A stretch of 64,000 bases of DNA from Tragulus kanchil (GCA_022376925.1 JAIOJX010000032.1:172075979-172139978); one strand, 5' to 3'. Numbered from the stretch's first letter, positions 44,937-57,160 are shown. Numbers and translations: made by a program. Notes: generated by a model from the sequence alone, not told the origin.

Positions 44937-47690
44937 ATCACCCTGCATACAATTTCAGACTCTACTGAACAAAGAAGAAACAAACCCACAAAAGTAATTC
45001 CCTGTCAACCATCTGCCGGACGATAAAGTAGCAACCTTTGGAGACTGCCTGACCCCCTCCAGCTCTGTAACAAGCACGCCTGCTCCACTGGGAGCCAAGG
45101 GTCCTTTCCGGAAAAGATGGCCCCAGACAAAACCTTAAGTGGATTTAAATGTAAGCAGGTCTAAAAAAAACACAGGATTTCCTTTTAGAGGCTTAAGAAA
45201 ATGATTGGAAATAAAAGAGGCCAGAAAGGACAGTTAATGAAGAAACCAGAGAAGCCGAGCTGATGGGGAAAGGTGCCCACTTCATGGACACTGTTGCCAA
45301 GGTGAGTCAGAAGGACCCGGCCTGGAGCTGCTCTGACCTTGCCCTTGGCTCACTGGGCTCCCGCAGCTCACATCCTTCCTGCGGGGACACTTCAAGTCAC
45401 CACTCCATGGAAATGGTTGTTCTGCCTCTGAGCAGAAGACACTGCCTTTGGTGGCCTGAGTGGCCGATTCTCTGGGGCTCTGAGATGCGGCCAGACCAGG
45501 AGGACGCTCTCTTTGTGTCTCATGAGCAGGATTCGTCCACGGAAAGTTTGTTCCTCTTTAAGCAGAAAGGGTGGGTGGTGTAGTCCTTGGGGCAGGGACA
45601 TCATCTTTGGTTCCTGGCGGTCTCCAGCATGTTGAAAATGTGGGTCCTGGCCATAGCCAATCAGCGAAGCCTCTTGGCTCTCGTCTCCTGGAAAGCACAC
45701 GTTGTAGGACAAAGGAAAGATGTGATCGATGGCAGATGGCTTTCTCTTTGGTGAGGCCCTGTTGACCCTGGTGTTTATTCTTGGTTGGATTCAGCCCTCC
45801 CCCTCTGGGTCCCCTTGCTGGTGACTAGACTACCTTGCCCTCAGAGGGCCATGTGCCGGTCCCACCTCATCACTCTTGGTTTGAGTCATCTGAGTGTGAG
45901 TCCCCTGAGGGCAGAGGCTGGAGGTCCGGCACAGGCTCTGGCCACGATGGATGCTTGGTTGTGGTTCCTGACCAAACCATAGAGGAATTTGGACTCTTGC
46001 TCCAGGGGGAAAGAATATGCCCTTCCAGAATCTTCCAGAGAGTTTGAGAAGCAAAGGAAAGCTGGTTTCTCACTCTTTTTTTCCTTGCGCTTGCTTTATG
46101 GCCGTGCCAAGCATGGCCTCTGGAGGCTGGCAGACACCCTGGTGTCCTGGCCAGCTCCATGTTGTTGGGAAATGCGTGGTGCCTGGAAACCACAAAAGAC
46201 TGACTGCTAGACACCAACTGCCAGCTCTGTAACAAGCACGCCTGCTCCACTGGGAGCCAAGGGTCCTTTCCGGAAAAGATGGCCCCAGACAAAACCTTAA
46301 GTGGATTTAAATGTAAGCAGGTCTAAAAAAAACACAGGATTTCCTTTTAGAGGCTTAAGAAAATGATTGGAAATAAAAGAGGCCAGAAAGGACAGTTAAT
46401 GAAGAAACCAGAGAAGCCGAGCTGATGGGGAAAGGTGCCCACTTCATGGACACTGTTGCCAAGGTGAGTCAGAAGGACCCGGCCTGGAGCTGCTCTGACC
46501 TTGCCCTTGGCTCACTGGGCTCCCGCAGCTCACATCCTTCCTGCGGGGACACTTCAAGTCACCACTCCATGGAAATGGTTGTTCTGCCTCTGAGCAGAAG
46601 ACACTGCCTTTGGTGGCCTGAGTGGCCGATTCTCTGGGGCTCTGAGATGCGGCCAGACCAGGAGGACGCTCTCTTTGTGTCTCATGAGCAGGATTCGTCC
46701 ACGGAAAGTTTGTTCCTCTTTAAGCAGAAAGGGTGGGTGGTGTAGTCCTTGGGGCAGGGACATCATCTTTGGTTCCTGGCGGTCTCCAGCATGTTGAAAA
46801 TGTGGGTCCTGGCCATAGCCAATCAGCGAAGCCTCTTGGCTCTCGTCTCCTGGAAAGCACACGTTGTAGGACAAAGGAAAGATGTGATCGATGGCAGATG
46901 GCTTTCTCTTTGGTGAGGCCCTGTTGACCCTGGTGTTTATTCTTGGTTGGATTCAGCCCTCCCCCTCTGGGTCCCCTTGCTGGTGACTAGACTACCTTGC
47001 CCTCAGAGGGCCATGTGCCGGTCCCACCTCATCACTCTTGGTTTGAGTCATCTGAGTGTGAGTCCCCTGAGGGCAGAGGCTGGAGGTCCGGCACAGGCTC
47101 TGGCCACGATGGATGCTTGGTTGTGGTTCCTGACCAAACCATAGAGGAATTTGGACTCTTGCTCCAGGGGGAAAGAATATGCCCTTCCAGAATCTTCCAG
47201 AGAGTTTGAGAAGCAAAGGAAAGCTGGTTTCTCACTCTCTTTTTTTCCTTGCCTTGTCAGTGTTTGCGGCTGTGGCTTTCATGGCCGTGCCAAGCATGGC
47301 CTCTGGAGGCTGGCAGACACCCTGGTGTCCTGGCCAGCTCCATGTTGTTGGGAAATGCGTGGCCTCCTCAGCCTCACATGTGTCCTCCACGCCTCACCCA
47401 TTGCCCAGATCTTGGCTCCTGGCTTCCCGGGCCGACCCTGTCTTCTGATTGCTCTGTTGTTTGACGTGGTGTCGAGCTGTGTCAACAGAGGTGAGCGGTG
47501 GGTGACCGTGACAACCCTCCACCTCCCAGACCCTCTGCCGTGTCAAAGTGGTCCCGGAATCTTCCACTCAGCGATGATGAAACATTTTGCAAATACGGAT
47601 TGCCAGCTCGATTTAACGCAGTAGAACCTGAAACCTGGGCAAATGGGCTGGCTACAGCGGTAGAGTTACTTAGCCAGTAGGCCAGTAAGA
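44937..47690. other. Unassigned sequence, mostly duplication 14
   Basis: Relatively GC-rich with no recognised repeat. Overlapping frames of 60-157 codons on both strands reflect low stop density, not a gene structure I can defend. Confidence 0.45.
45059..47362. repeat. Direct tandem duplication 14: 45059-46220 and 46221-47362 (offset 1162 bp)
   Basis: Copies match until about 46075. There copy 1 has a shortened, altered stretch (ttgcgcttgctttatggcc against a longer version in copy 2), and its last 40 bp match nothing at the offset. The damage again lies in the last 150 bp before the joint. Confidence 0.94.
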
Positions 47691-49861
47691 TGATTCACGT
47701 CAGTGGCTCTCTGGGTTGAACTCTTTGTACCGCTCGCTCTCGGCTCTGGAGAAGGGAGAGGACCAGACGGCCAGGTCCACCAACGCGAGACAGCCTTTGT
47801 AGGACTGCGCTCCATGACCCCTAACAAATGGATGTATTCATTACACCGAAGACTGGAAGGAACCACAACATGGATACATATTTAGGGAAATATGCTCACA
47901 ACTCGGTTTATTTTTCTTATCTGATCTTTTTTTTTTTTCTGGTGCAATATGAGTCCTGTTGAATACTTGGCAGCTGCCTTTCCATACTTGAGTTGTTTGT
48001 CATTTCTGGGGCTGCTGATGCTGTTGTGATTTCCCTTTTGGGAGGAATTTACAGGCACATGTTGACCCAGCTGAATGAGAACAGGGAGCAACAGGAATCT
48101 TAGGAACAAGGACCATCGCTGACCAGAGAGAATGAACCACTCCTTCTCTGGACGGTGCTCTCCCAGGAGCCACTCAGCGCCCTGTTGGGCAGGCCACAGA
48201 AGGTGCCATGAGTCCAGTTCTGAAAACCCAGATCCTCTCTTAGCCTGGCCCTAAAATAAACCTGCCTTTCCTTTCAGTCCTATCTGGGAGTTGTAGTCAG
48301 CTCTGTGCTTTGTTGTTGGGCTCTCAGGAGAGTTGGTTCGTCGTAGCAGCTGTTGCTAGGTAAGGCCTGGTTTCCTGCAGAGCCAGTGTGGGAGAGGATG
48401 GGGGCGCTGCTGGTAGGGGGCCGTCGGAGGGGAAGATGCAGAGGTGCTGGTAAAGGACGGGAGCAGGACCCTGGCTGCCCTCTGCACGCTGCCCTACCAT
48501 GGTCTTCTCCTGCCTTCCCAAGTCCCTCTGGCCTCCCCACCATGACCTAGCCTGTGTCTCCCTCCCATTGAGACATTTGGGCGCCCATCTGCCACACCTT
48601 CTGCACCCCTCCAACCCACCAGGGACTGGAGGTCCAGACAGAAACTGGCGGTGGGCTCTACCTTACAGGAGCTCAGAGCCCTGTGAGCCAGGCGGATCCC
48701 ATGAACAGTCAGCCACAAACTCCGGGCGGCTGGTGCCTCACCCGGGATGGTGGGTGCTGTGGGCACCTCGCCTGATTCACGTCAGTGGCTCTCTGGGTTG
48801 AACTCTTTGTACCGCTCGCTCTCGGCTCTGGAGAAGGGAGAGGACCAGACGGCCAGGTCCACCAACGCGAGACAGCCTTTGTAGGACTGCGCTCCATGAC
48901 CCCTAACAAATGGATGTATTCATTACACCGAAGACTGGAAGGAACCACAACATGGATACATATTTAGGGAAATATGCTCACAACTCGGTTTATTTTTCTT
49001 ATCTGATCTTTTTTTTTTTTCTGGTGCAATATGAGTCCTGTTGAATACTTGGCAGCTGCCTTTCCATACTTGAGTTGTTTGTCATTTCTGGGGCTGCTGA
49101 TGCTGTTGTGATTTCCCTTTTGGGAGGAATTTACAGGCACATGTTGACCCAGCTGAATGAGAACAGGGAGCAACAGGAATCTTAGGAACAAGGACCATCG
49201 CTGACCAGAGAGAATGAACCACTCCTTCTCTGGACGGTGCTCTCCCAGGAGCCACTCAGCGCCCTGTTGGGCAGGCCACAGAAGGTGCCATGAGTCCAGT
49301 TCTGAAAACCCAGATCCTCTCTTAGCCTGGCCCTAAAATAAACCTGCCTTTCCTTTCAGTCCTATCTGGGAGTTGTAGTCAGCTCTGTGCTTTGTTGTTG
49401 GGCTCTCAGGAGAGTTGGTTCGTCGTAGCAGCTGTTGCTAGGTAAGGCCTGGTTTCCTGCAGAGCCAGTGTGGGAGAGGATGGGGGCGCTGCTGGTAGGG
49501 GGCCGTCGGAGGGGAAGATGCAGAGGTGCTGGTAAAGGACGGGAGCAGGACCCTGGCTGCCCTCTGCACGCTGCCCTACCATGGTCTTCTCCTGCCTTCC
49601 CGAAGTCCCCTCTGGCCTCCCCCCACCATGACCTAGCCTGTGTCTCCCTCCCATTGAGACATTTGGGCGCCCATCTGCCACACCTTCTGCACCCCTCCAA
49701 CCCACCAGGGACTGGAGGTCCAGACAGAAACTGGCGGTGGGCTCTACCTTACAGGAGCTCAGAGCCCTGTGAGCCAGGCGGATCCCATGAACAGTCAGCC
49801 ACAAACTCCGGAGCGGCTGGTGCCTCACCCGGGATGGTGGGTGCTGTGGGCACCTCGCCTG
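47691..49861. repeat. Direct tandem duplication 15: 47691-48772 and 48773-49861 (offset 1082-1088 bp)
   Basis: Copy 1 lacks single bases in homopolymers near its end (cccaagtccctctgg versus cccgaagtcccctctgg, ccgggcggc versus ccggagcggc). Otherwise the copies agree. No repeat family is recognised in the unit, which is unassigned sequence. Confidence 0.95.
48287..48297 (-). promoter_or_regulatory. ACTACAACTCC promoter-type motif (copy 49369-49379)
   Basis: The minus strand reads actacaactcc, matching ACTACAAYTCC, a conserved vertebrate promoter element linked to ZNF143. Single sites also occur by chance, and no CpG island surrounds this one. Confidence 0.25.
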
Positions 49862-50039
49862 TATCCCCTGCTGGCCACAGTGACCGCCTCCTGGGTCTTT
49901 CTACCTGACAACTTTTTCTGGCTATGGGAGCTAACACTTCAGGAGGGACCCTCAATCACCAATGGTTGAGAGTCAATTGGACAAATCTTAAAAATGGTTA
50001 AAATGGTAAATTTTATGTTTGCTATATGTTGCCATCAAA

Positions 50040-50215
50040 AAACAGAAAGACACACACTATTATGTATGAAAGAGATAATCAACAAAGACCTACTGTATAG
50101 CACAGGGACCTCTACTCAATATTCTGTAATAATCGTGTGTATAGCAAAATAATCTGAGAAAGAATGGATGCATGTATATGTGCCTGAATCACTTCGCTGA
50201 ACATCTGAAATGAAT
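50040..50215 (+). mobile_element. L1 3' UTR fragment, sense
   Basis: caacaaagacctactgtatag, cacagggacctctactc, gagaaagaatggatgcatg and tgaatcacttcgctg are the artiodactyl L1 3' end in sense. Confidence 0.85.
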
Positions 50216-50220
50216 GCATG

Positions 50221-50433
50221 CTTGTGTGCTAAGTCACTTCAGTCATGTCCAACTCTTTTGAGCCCCACAGACTATGCAGCCCGCCAGGCTCTTCTGTCCA
50301 TGGAATTCTCCAGGCAAGAACACTAGAATAGGTTGTTATTCCCTTCTCCAAGGGATCTTCCCCACCCAGGGATCCAACCCATGTCACCTGCACCGCAGGC
50401 AGGTTATATACCACTGAGCCACCTGGAAAGTCG
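50221..50433 (-). mobile_element. Bov-tA-type SINE, antisense
   Basis: cttgtgtgctaagtcacttc, tctccaggcaagaacactag, ccactgagccacctgg. It lies directly after the L1 3' end. Confidence 0.95.
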
Positions 50434-51016
50434 TCTGCTGGACTGTATTCCAATATGTAATACAAATTAAATTAAAGAAAGAAAAAGAAAAAAAATTTAA
50501 GTGCCCAATAAAACGGATGCTGTTACTGTTACTAAAAACAAACAGAACACAAAGACTTAACAACTAGGCCTGGGGATGAGGCGAGGAGGAGAGGGCACCC
50601 TCTTGGAGGAAGTTAGGGGCTCAGCCTGGGTGCGAGTCTTGGCTTCATGACGCCTCGCAGACCGCTGCCCTCTGATTTCTCACCCACAAGAGAGACCTTT
50701 CAAGGCCCCTCCCTTGTGAACTTGCTGTCAGGAGGAGATGCCGGTTACTCTGAGGCAGCGTGTCTAGGGAGGGGCGCCTCTAGGTTTTGGAGAGGGCGTG
50801 TCTGTCCCCAGCAGGGACCCCGATGCCCTCCTGTCTCTGTGCTAATGAGACCCAAGTGCATCAGCATAGCCCCGGCTGTGGACCAGGCCCTGTCACGGGG
50901 TATTTCCCAGGCCCTCAGCCGCTCTAGGTCAGCTGACCTCTTCCGTCCCCATAAGGAGGGAAGGGCAGTTTCTGAGTTAAAAGCAAGGCTGTATTTATTT
51001 TTTTCTCATTGAAAGG
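50434..51016. other. Unassigned sequence
   Basis: A plus-strand 121-codon frame at 50647-51012 shows no domain. Composition changes from AT-rich to GC-rich at about 50570. Confidence 0.45.
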
Positions 51017-51218
51017 TGGAAGTGTTAGTGGCTCAGCTGTGTCCAACTCCTTTTGACCCCGTGGACTGTAGCCCACCAGGCTCCACGGACAGAGTCCATG
51101 GGGGTTCTCCAGGTAAGAATGCTGGAGTGGGCTGCCACGTCCTCCTCCAGAGGATTTTCCCAACTGAGCGATCGCACCTGAAGGCACATTCTTCACCATC
51201 TGATCCACCAGGGAAACC
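51017..51218 (-). mobile_element. Bov-tA-type SINE, antisense
   Basis: agtgttagtggctcagctg, gtggactgtagcccaccagg, tccaccagggaaacc. Confidence 0.92.
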
Positions 51219-51417
51219 TCAGTAATGTATTATTATTATGGATTATCATTAATTGTTTTTATTATTTACATAAAGCAATAGTATTTTAGGTTATACTGGG
51301 TTTAAAATGTATGGATACTACAATTAATTTTATTGTTTCATTTTACTTTTAAAGTAGGTTACTAGACATTTTTATGTTTTATTCTCTTTTTCTAAAACCT
51401 GCTTTCACTTTTATTCT

Positions 51418-51570
51418 TCTTGAAAAAATTTTTTACTGGCATATAGTTGCATTAATTTTTGTTGCAGAACAAAGTGAATCAGCCATACATATACAAATAG
51501 CCCCTCTTTTTTGGATTTCCCTCTCCTGGAGGTCTCTACAGAGTAGAGTTATGCTCTGTTGACACCATCT
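51418..51570 (-). mobile_element. L1 3' end fragment, antisense
   Basis: actggcatatagttgcatt, gaacaaagtgaatcagcc and tttttggatttccctctcc match the antisense L1 3' UTR. The flanks (51219-51417 and 51571-51878) are unassigned. Confidence 0.75.
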
Positions 51571-51878
51571 ATCAACTAGATAACTATGGGAAAAGCAAGG
51601 CTTCAAACTGAAAGAGAAACTGACCAGAGAAGTGAAAGTACACTGGATTATTTGCTCGTGGGATTGCAATGCCTCTTTTCCTCCAGATTTCTGTAGAACC
51701 TTTAAATCCCATTCATGCCAGCCCCCTGGTCCCCTTGGATTGGCCATGAGTTGTACACAGACTGCTTTTGGAAGATGGTGAGAACTATTGCCGATATTTT
51801 AAATGGCTGACTCAGAACTTTCGCCTCTTCTTTCTGCCTAAACACATTATTTTCAGGAAATCTATGTTGTAAGACAGG

Positions 51879-52112
51879 GCTCCGCAGCTACAGTCTTGGG
51901 GCCAAGCCCCTCCCTCAGCCTCTTCTTGTAAATAGAGTTTTATTGGCAGTCCGCCAAGCGCTTAGTTTCCAGATCGCCTGTGTCGGCACTGGGCTCCAAG
52001 GCAGAGTCCAGTCCTTGCGAGTCCAGTCCTTGCGACAGCGACCACGTGACCCGCCAAGCCAAAAAGATTGACTATCTGACCCTTTGCAGAAAACGTTGCC
52101 AGCGTTCTGTTG
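51879..52112 (+). mobile_element. hAT-type non-autonomous DNA transposon remnant
   Basis: cttgtaaatagagttttattgg, gcgacagcgaccacgtgac and tatctgaccctttgcag match a common mammalian hAT-type repeat with cagggg-like ends. A 15-bp word (gagtccagtccttgc) is tandemly repeated at 52006-52035. Family name not certain. Confidence 0.65.
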
Positions 52113-52617
52113 TAAGAGATGCTGAACTGTTTAATTCTTTGAGGACTGGGACACGTAATTAGTGTGTTTTGGTTTCAATCTGCGAAAAGGAGGAAAACTT
52201 ACTATTACATGCTCTGCAGGAGTCATGAAATACTGTCTTATAATTACCAATATTGTAATGAATATCAATCAGCATATGAGCTAAGCGTCAGAGAGAATCA
52301 AAAAGGAAGACAGTGAAGTATATTCCGTCAAATTTCTCCCGACCTAGCAGCCAGAGTACAGACCACTGTGTGAAGTTAGAATATTGACAGAGCTCTGGCA
52401 GTTCTACCTGTGTCCCTAAAAGTGTATGTATTTTGGGGGAGGGGTCTGTTTGTTTGAAAGTCTTCCGCAATTCAGACACCTAGGTATAATCGGTTCCACA
52501 GTTTTGGCTGTGTTCTTGTGTAATTCTACCCAAAATGACGTCATGGATCTGGAACATCTCTTAGCTCCTGTCGGGCCTCCTGGAGCTGAGAGGGTTCAGA
52601 TTGAGCCCTGCAGTCCC
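52113..52617. other. Unassigned sequence
   Basis: Nothing recognised. Confidence 0.4.
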
Positions 52618-52833
52618 GTGTGTGCGTGCGCTCACTCGTGTCTGACTCTGCGACCCCATGGACTGTAGCCCACCAGGCTGCTCTGTCAAGGGGCTTCTCC
52701 AGGCAAGAACACTGGAGTGAGTTGCCATTTCCTCCTCCAAGGAATCTTCCCCACCCGGGGATCAAACCTGCGTCTCTCGTGTCTCCTGCACTGGCAGGTG
52801 AGTTCTTTACCACTGGCTCCGCCTGGGAAGCCG
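52618..52833 (-). mobile_element. Bov-tA-type SINE, antisense
   Basis: gcgctcactcgtgtctgac, gtggactgtagcccaccagg, ggttctttaccactgg-like head side ending cctgggaagcc. Confidence 0.94.
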
Positions 52834-53061
52834 CTCCCCATGGTTTTCTGCTAAAGTCCCATGTAATTTCTAATCCCCTGGAGCAGGGTTTCTCAGTGGC
52901 AGCACTGTTGACATGTGGGATCAGATGATTCTTGGCTTGAGGGCGGGCACTGTCCTGTACCTTGCAGGATGTGTGTCAGCAGCCCTGGCTCCACCCGTTA
53001 GAGGCCAGCAGTGAACACAGCTTTCTCCACCTGCCCCAGTAATCACAGCCCAAGCTGTCTG

Positions 53062-53288
53062 CCTTCGTGTGCTCAGTCGCCTCCATTGTATGCGACTCGG
53101 CGACCCTGTGGACCGTAGCCCTCCAGACTCCCTGGCCCTCTGACCGTGGGGTTCTCCAGGCAAGATTACTGGAGTGGGTTGCCATGCCCTCCTCTAGGGA
53201 ATCGTCCCAACCCAGGAACTGAACCCTTGTCTCTTCGGTCTCCCGCACTGGCAGGTGGGCTCTTTACCACTAGTGCCACCAGGAAAGC
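53062..53288 (-). mobile_element. Bov-tA-type SINE, antisense, with target duplication
   Basis: Flanks ccaagctgtctg (53049-53061) and ccaagctctctg (53289-53301) differ by one base. Body ttctccaggcaagattactg and head ccaccaggaaagccc. Confidence 0.94.
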
Positions 53289-53301
53289 CCCAAGCTCTCT
53301 G

Positions 53302-53717
53302 TACATGTTGCCAAATGTCCCCTAAGAGTCGCCCCCCTCCCACTCCCACTGGGAACTACAGAATCCGTCCAGGGGGAAGCCAGGTGGACGCACCTCTCCA
53401 GGTGAGGGTTTGCACGTTCCTCTGAAGATTGGTGCTGTCAGGAGGAGCAGAAACTCCCCCTCGGCTCTGCTCTGGGCCAGAGTCCTGTGAGTGGTGAGGT
53501 CTTGATGGGCCTCTCCCCTGGCCTGAGCCCCGCCCCTCTCTCTGCCAGGGGAGGAGACAGTTCCTCTCTGCTGCCTCCCCAACGGAACTCTGGGAAAGAT
53601 GAGCAGCTCTTCACTTCAAAGCCACTCTTCTCAAATATTCTTTCTTTCAAGGTGTGCCTTCCTCATGAGATGGAGAAACTCCAATAAACCCACACTGACA
53701 TCTGAAAAATAGAGTTC
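53302..53717. other. Unassigned GC-rich sequence
   Basis: Overlapping frames on both strands. Part of it (from 53391) is repeated in duplication 16. Confidence 0.4.
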
Positions 53718-53968
53718 TTATTTAAAACTATTTTACTAGAGTATCTTACAGTGTCTGTTTCAGGTGTAGAGTGAACTGAATCAGTTATATATATATATAC
53801 ATATATACATATACATATACTCTTTTTTAGGTTCTTTTCCTGTGTAGGTCTTTATGGAGGGTTGAGAAGACTCCCCGTGCTGTACAGTGGGTTCTTGTCT
53901 GTTGTCTGTCTTATGTAGAGCAGAGTGTGTAGGTGATCCCAGTCTCCCAATTTACCCCTCCCTCCCCC
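53718..53968 (-). mobile_element. L1 3' UTR fragment, antisense (copy 54807-55057)
   Basis: gtgaactgaatcagttatat, a TA/CATA run, ccccgtgctgtacagtggg and ccctccctccccc follow the antisense artiodactyl L1 3' end. Confidence 0.72.
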
Positions 53969-55311
53969 ACCTCCTGGCCCGCTGTAAAAGAATAGAGTTT
54001 TGAAAAACTGGGAGATACTTTTTAAAGGAAGAAGTTGATCTGCAGTGGAAAAAAAAAAGTGAATCAACTTTGAGGAACAGTGTTTGACTAGACAGGCAAG
54101 TGAAAGGCTGGAAGTCTTCCGAGAGAACTGATAATTAAATGAATCTCAGAAACTTTATTTCCCTCCAAGTGCATTTTATGTAATTTTCTAACAGCAAAAC
54201 AACAGCTCTTCTCCTGGCTCATAAAAAAAAAAAAAATCAGTCCCCACCTCACAATCAACAGAATCGTGGTTTTGACTAATCTCTATAATCAGAAGATAAT
54301 TTGCCTTAAGAATAATAATAGTAACAATATGCCTGTTATGAAAGAGGATGCTTTTATCATCTTATTTGCCAGCGATTATGTAAATCGCAGATATAGGGTG
54401 GAGGGCAGGGAAGCTGTAGAAAGCTAGCCTGTGTTTTCTGTGGGAGCCATGGGCCTTCTGCTAAAAGAGCGCCAGTTTCACAGATGTCAGGGAGCGGGGA
54501 CACCTCTCCAGGTGAGGGTTTGCACGTTCCTCTGAAGATTGGTCTGGGGGGCCCCCTGCTCTGGGCCAGAGTCCTGTGAGTGGTGAGGTCTTGATGGGCC
54601 TCTCCCCTGGCCTGAGCCCCGCCCCTCTCTCTGCCAGGGGAGGAGACAGTTCCTCTCTGCTGCCTCCCCAACGGAACTCTGGGAAAGATGAGCAGCTCTT
54701 CACTTCAAAGCCACTCTTCTCAAATATTCTTTCTTTCAAGGTGTGCCTTCCTCATGAGATGGAGAAACTCCAATAAACCCACACTGACATCTGAAAAATA
54801 GAGTTCTTATTTAAAACTATTTTACTAGAGTATCTTACAGTGTCTGTTTCAGGTGTAGAGTGAACTGAATCAGTTATATATATATATACATATATACATA
54901 TACATATACTCTTTTTTAGGTTCTTTTCCTGTGTAGGTCTTTATGGAGGGTTGAGAAGACTCCCCGTGCTGTACAGTGGGTTCTTGTCTGTTGTCTGTCT
55001 TATGTAGAGCAGAGTGTGTAGGTGATCCCAGTCTCCCAATTTACCCCTCCCTCCCCCACCTCCTGGCCCGCTGTAAAAGAATAGAGTTTTGAAAAACTGG
55101 GAGATACTTTTTAAAGGAAGAAGTTGATCTGCAGTGGAAAAAAAAAAGTGAATCAACTTTGAGGAACAGTGTTTGACTAGACAGGCAAGTGAAAGGCTGG
55201 AAGTCTTCCGAGAGAACTGATAATTAAATGAATCTCAGAAACTTTATTTCCCTCCAAGTGCATTTTATGTAATTTTCTAACATGAAAACAACAGCTCTTC
55301 TCCTGGCTCAT

Positions 55312-55333
55312 AAAAAAAAAAAAAAAAAAAAAA
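55312..55333. repeat. A22 homopolymer (A14 in the first copy, 54223-54236)
   Basis: The only clear length difference at a simple repeat between the two copies of duplication 16. Confidence 0.95.
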
Positions 55334-55580
55334 TCAGTCCCCACCTCACAATCAACAGAATCGTGGTTTTGACTAATCTCTATAATCAGAAGATAATTTG
55401 CCTTAAGAATAATAATAGTAACAATATGCCTGTTATGAAAGAGGATGCTTTTATCATCTTATTTGCCAGCGATTATGTAAATCGCAGATATAGGGTGGAG
55501 GGCAGGGAAGCTGTAGAAAGCTAGCCTGTGTTTTCTGTGGGAGCCATGGGCCTTCTGCTAGGAGAGAGCGCCAGATTTCA

Positions 55581-56113
55581 CCCCCTGTGAAAAGGATTTA
55601 TTTTCTGCAGATTGGCTAAAACATTTGATAGTTTAAATACAACGTGCTAGAAGGAGAGCAGAGCAGAGAGCACGTTCCTGCTCTCTGCTCTCCTTCCCCT
55701 GAGACCTAGAGCTTCACTGAATGTCCCCTGTCTCGTGCCAGGGTGGACCTGCTGCAAGAATTGCCCAGTCTCCATCTTCCCGCCTCCCATCACAGCCTTG
55801 CCTCTCAGTGACACAGACTTCTTCAAGGTCCCAGCTCAGGGACTTGTTTTTCTCCCCTTCTTCTGGGAAGCCAACCTCTAAACACTGCCTGCATCAGCTG
55901 GACTGAAGCCCTTGGATATGTTACCCTCTGCTGTCTCTGGGCCCCAGTGTATTACCCCCAGGACCAAGACTGGACTTGGGGCCCAGGCGCCTGGGCAGAG
56001 CTGCTGCTTGAGAGGCTGAGGTCCTGGGCACCCACAGGGGAAGCGACAGGACCCAAGTCCTCGCTGCAGCGGGACTGAAGCAGTCTGGGGCTTCCAGGGA
56101 AGGAGCATTCGGA
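55581..56113. other. Unassigned sequence with a short hairpin
   Basis: Positions 55651-55672 and 55679-55695 are near-perfect inverted repeats (aaggagagcagag... and ...ctctgctctcctt) with a 5-bp bulge and a short loop. The rest gives no family. Confidence 0.5.
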
Positions 56114-57160
56114 TTGTTGTTCAGTTACTAAATCATGTCTGATTCTTTGCTGACGTACTGCCGCATGCCAGGCTTGCTTGTCCTTCACTGTCTCCCAGAG
56201 TTTGCTCAAACTCATATCCATTGACTCACTAACGCCGTCCAGCCATCTCATCCTCCGTCGCCCCCTTCTCCTCCTGCCTTCAGTCTTTCCCAGCATCAGG
56301 GCCTTTTCCATGAGTTGGCTCTTCACATCAGGTGGCCAAGTACTGGAGCTTCAGCTTTAGCATGGCTCCTTCCGATGAATATTCACAGCTGATTTCCTTT
56401 AGAACTGACTGGCCTGATCTCCTTGCTGTCCAAGGCACTCTTAGGAGACTTCTCTGGCACCACAGTTCAAAAGCATTGGTATTTTGGCACAGTCAGCCTT
56501 CTTTGTGGTCCAACTCTCACATCCGTACACGACGACTGGGAAAGCCATAGCTTTGACTATATGGGTCTTTGGTAAAGTAATGTCTCTGCTTTTGAATATG
56601 CTTATCTAGGTTTGTCATAGTTTTCCTTCCAAGGAGCAAACATCTTTTAATTTCATGGCCTCAGCCACCATCCTCAGTGATCTTGGGAACCTGAGAAAAT
56701 AAAGTCTGTCATTGTTTCCGGTTTTTTTTTTTTTTTTCCCATTTATTTGTCATGAAGTGATGGGTCTGGATGCCATGACCTTAGTTTTTTGAATGTTGAG
56801 TTTTAAGTCAACTTTTTCGATCTCCTCTTTCACCTCCATCAAAAGGTGAAAGTTCTTTCTTTCTGTCACTAGAGTGGTATCGTCTGGATATTTGAGGTTG
56901 TTGTTATTTCTCCCAGCAATCTTGATTCGAGCTTATGATTCATCCAGTCTAGCATTTTGCATGATGTACTCTGCACAAAAGTTAAATAAGCAGGGGGACA
57001 ATGTGCAGCCTTGATACAGTGCTTTCCCAGTTTTAACCAGTTCATTGTTCCATGTCCAGTTCTAACTCTTGCTTCTTGATCCACATACAGGTTTTTTCAG
57101 GAGACAGGCAGGGTGGTCTGATATTCCCATCTCTTTATGGATGAAAAGGCAAAAAAAAAA
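56114..57160 (-). mobile_element. BovB LINE, antisense, about 1 kb of the 3' half
   Basis: The longest BovB piece. Minus-strand translation shows the C-terminal block [20 protein letters not shown] before frame breaks. Upstream, at 56873-56918, the reverse-transcriptase active-site box reads YPDD instead of the usual YADD. A T-run of 15-16 at 56722 and several frameshifts are present. No activity expected. Confidence 0.95.

Larger units (their letters stand above)
53391..55580. repeat. Direct tandem duplication 16: 53391-54500 and 54501-55580 (offset 1110, then 1089 bp)
   Basis: Copy 2 lacks 21 bp and is garbled about 40 bp after the joint (54542-54560). The last 30 bp of copy 1 are also altered. 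A homopolymer A run is 14 long in copy 1 and 22 long in copy 2. Confidence 0.94.

Noticed and set aside
45263..46292. Overlapping frames of 106-140 codons on both strands, repeated at 46425-47235
   Set aside because: GC-rich DNA with few stops. No domain, no splice structure, and the repeat copy is a duplication artefact, so recurrence is not evidence of selection.
48324..49908. Several frames of 90-157 codons in duplication 15
   Set aside because: Their ends change between copies with 1-bp indels in homopolymers, which shifts the frame. Inconsistent with a real reading frame.
54180..54240. Processed pseudogene suggested by the A run
   Set aside because: No spliced coding sequence precedes the A run, and no target duplication was found.
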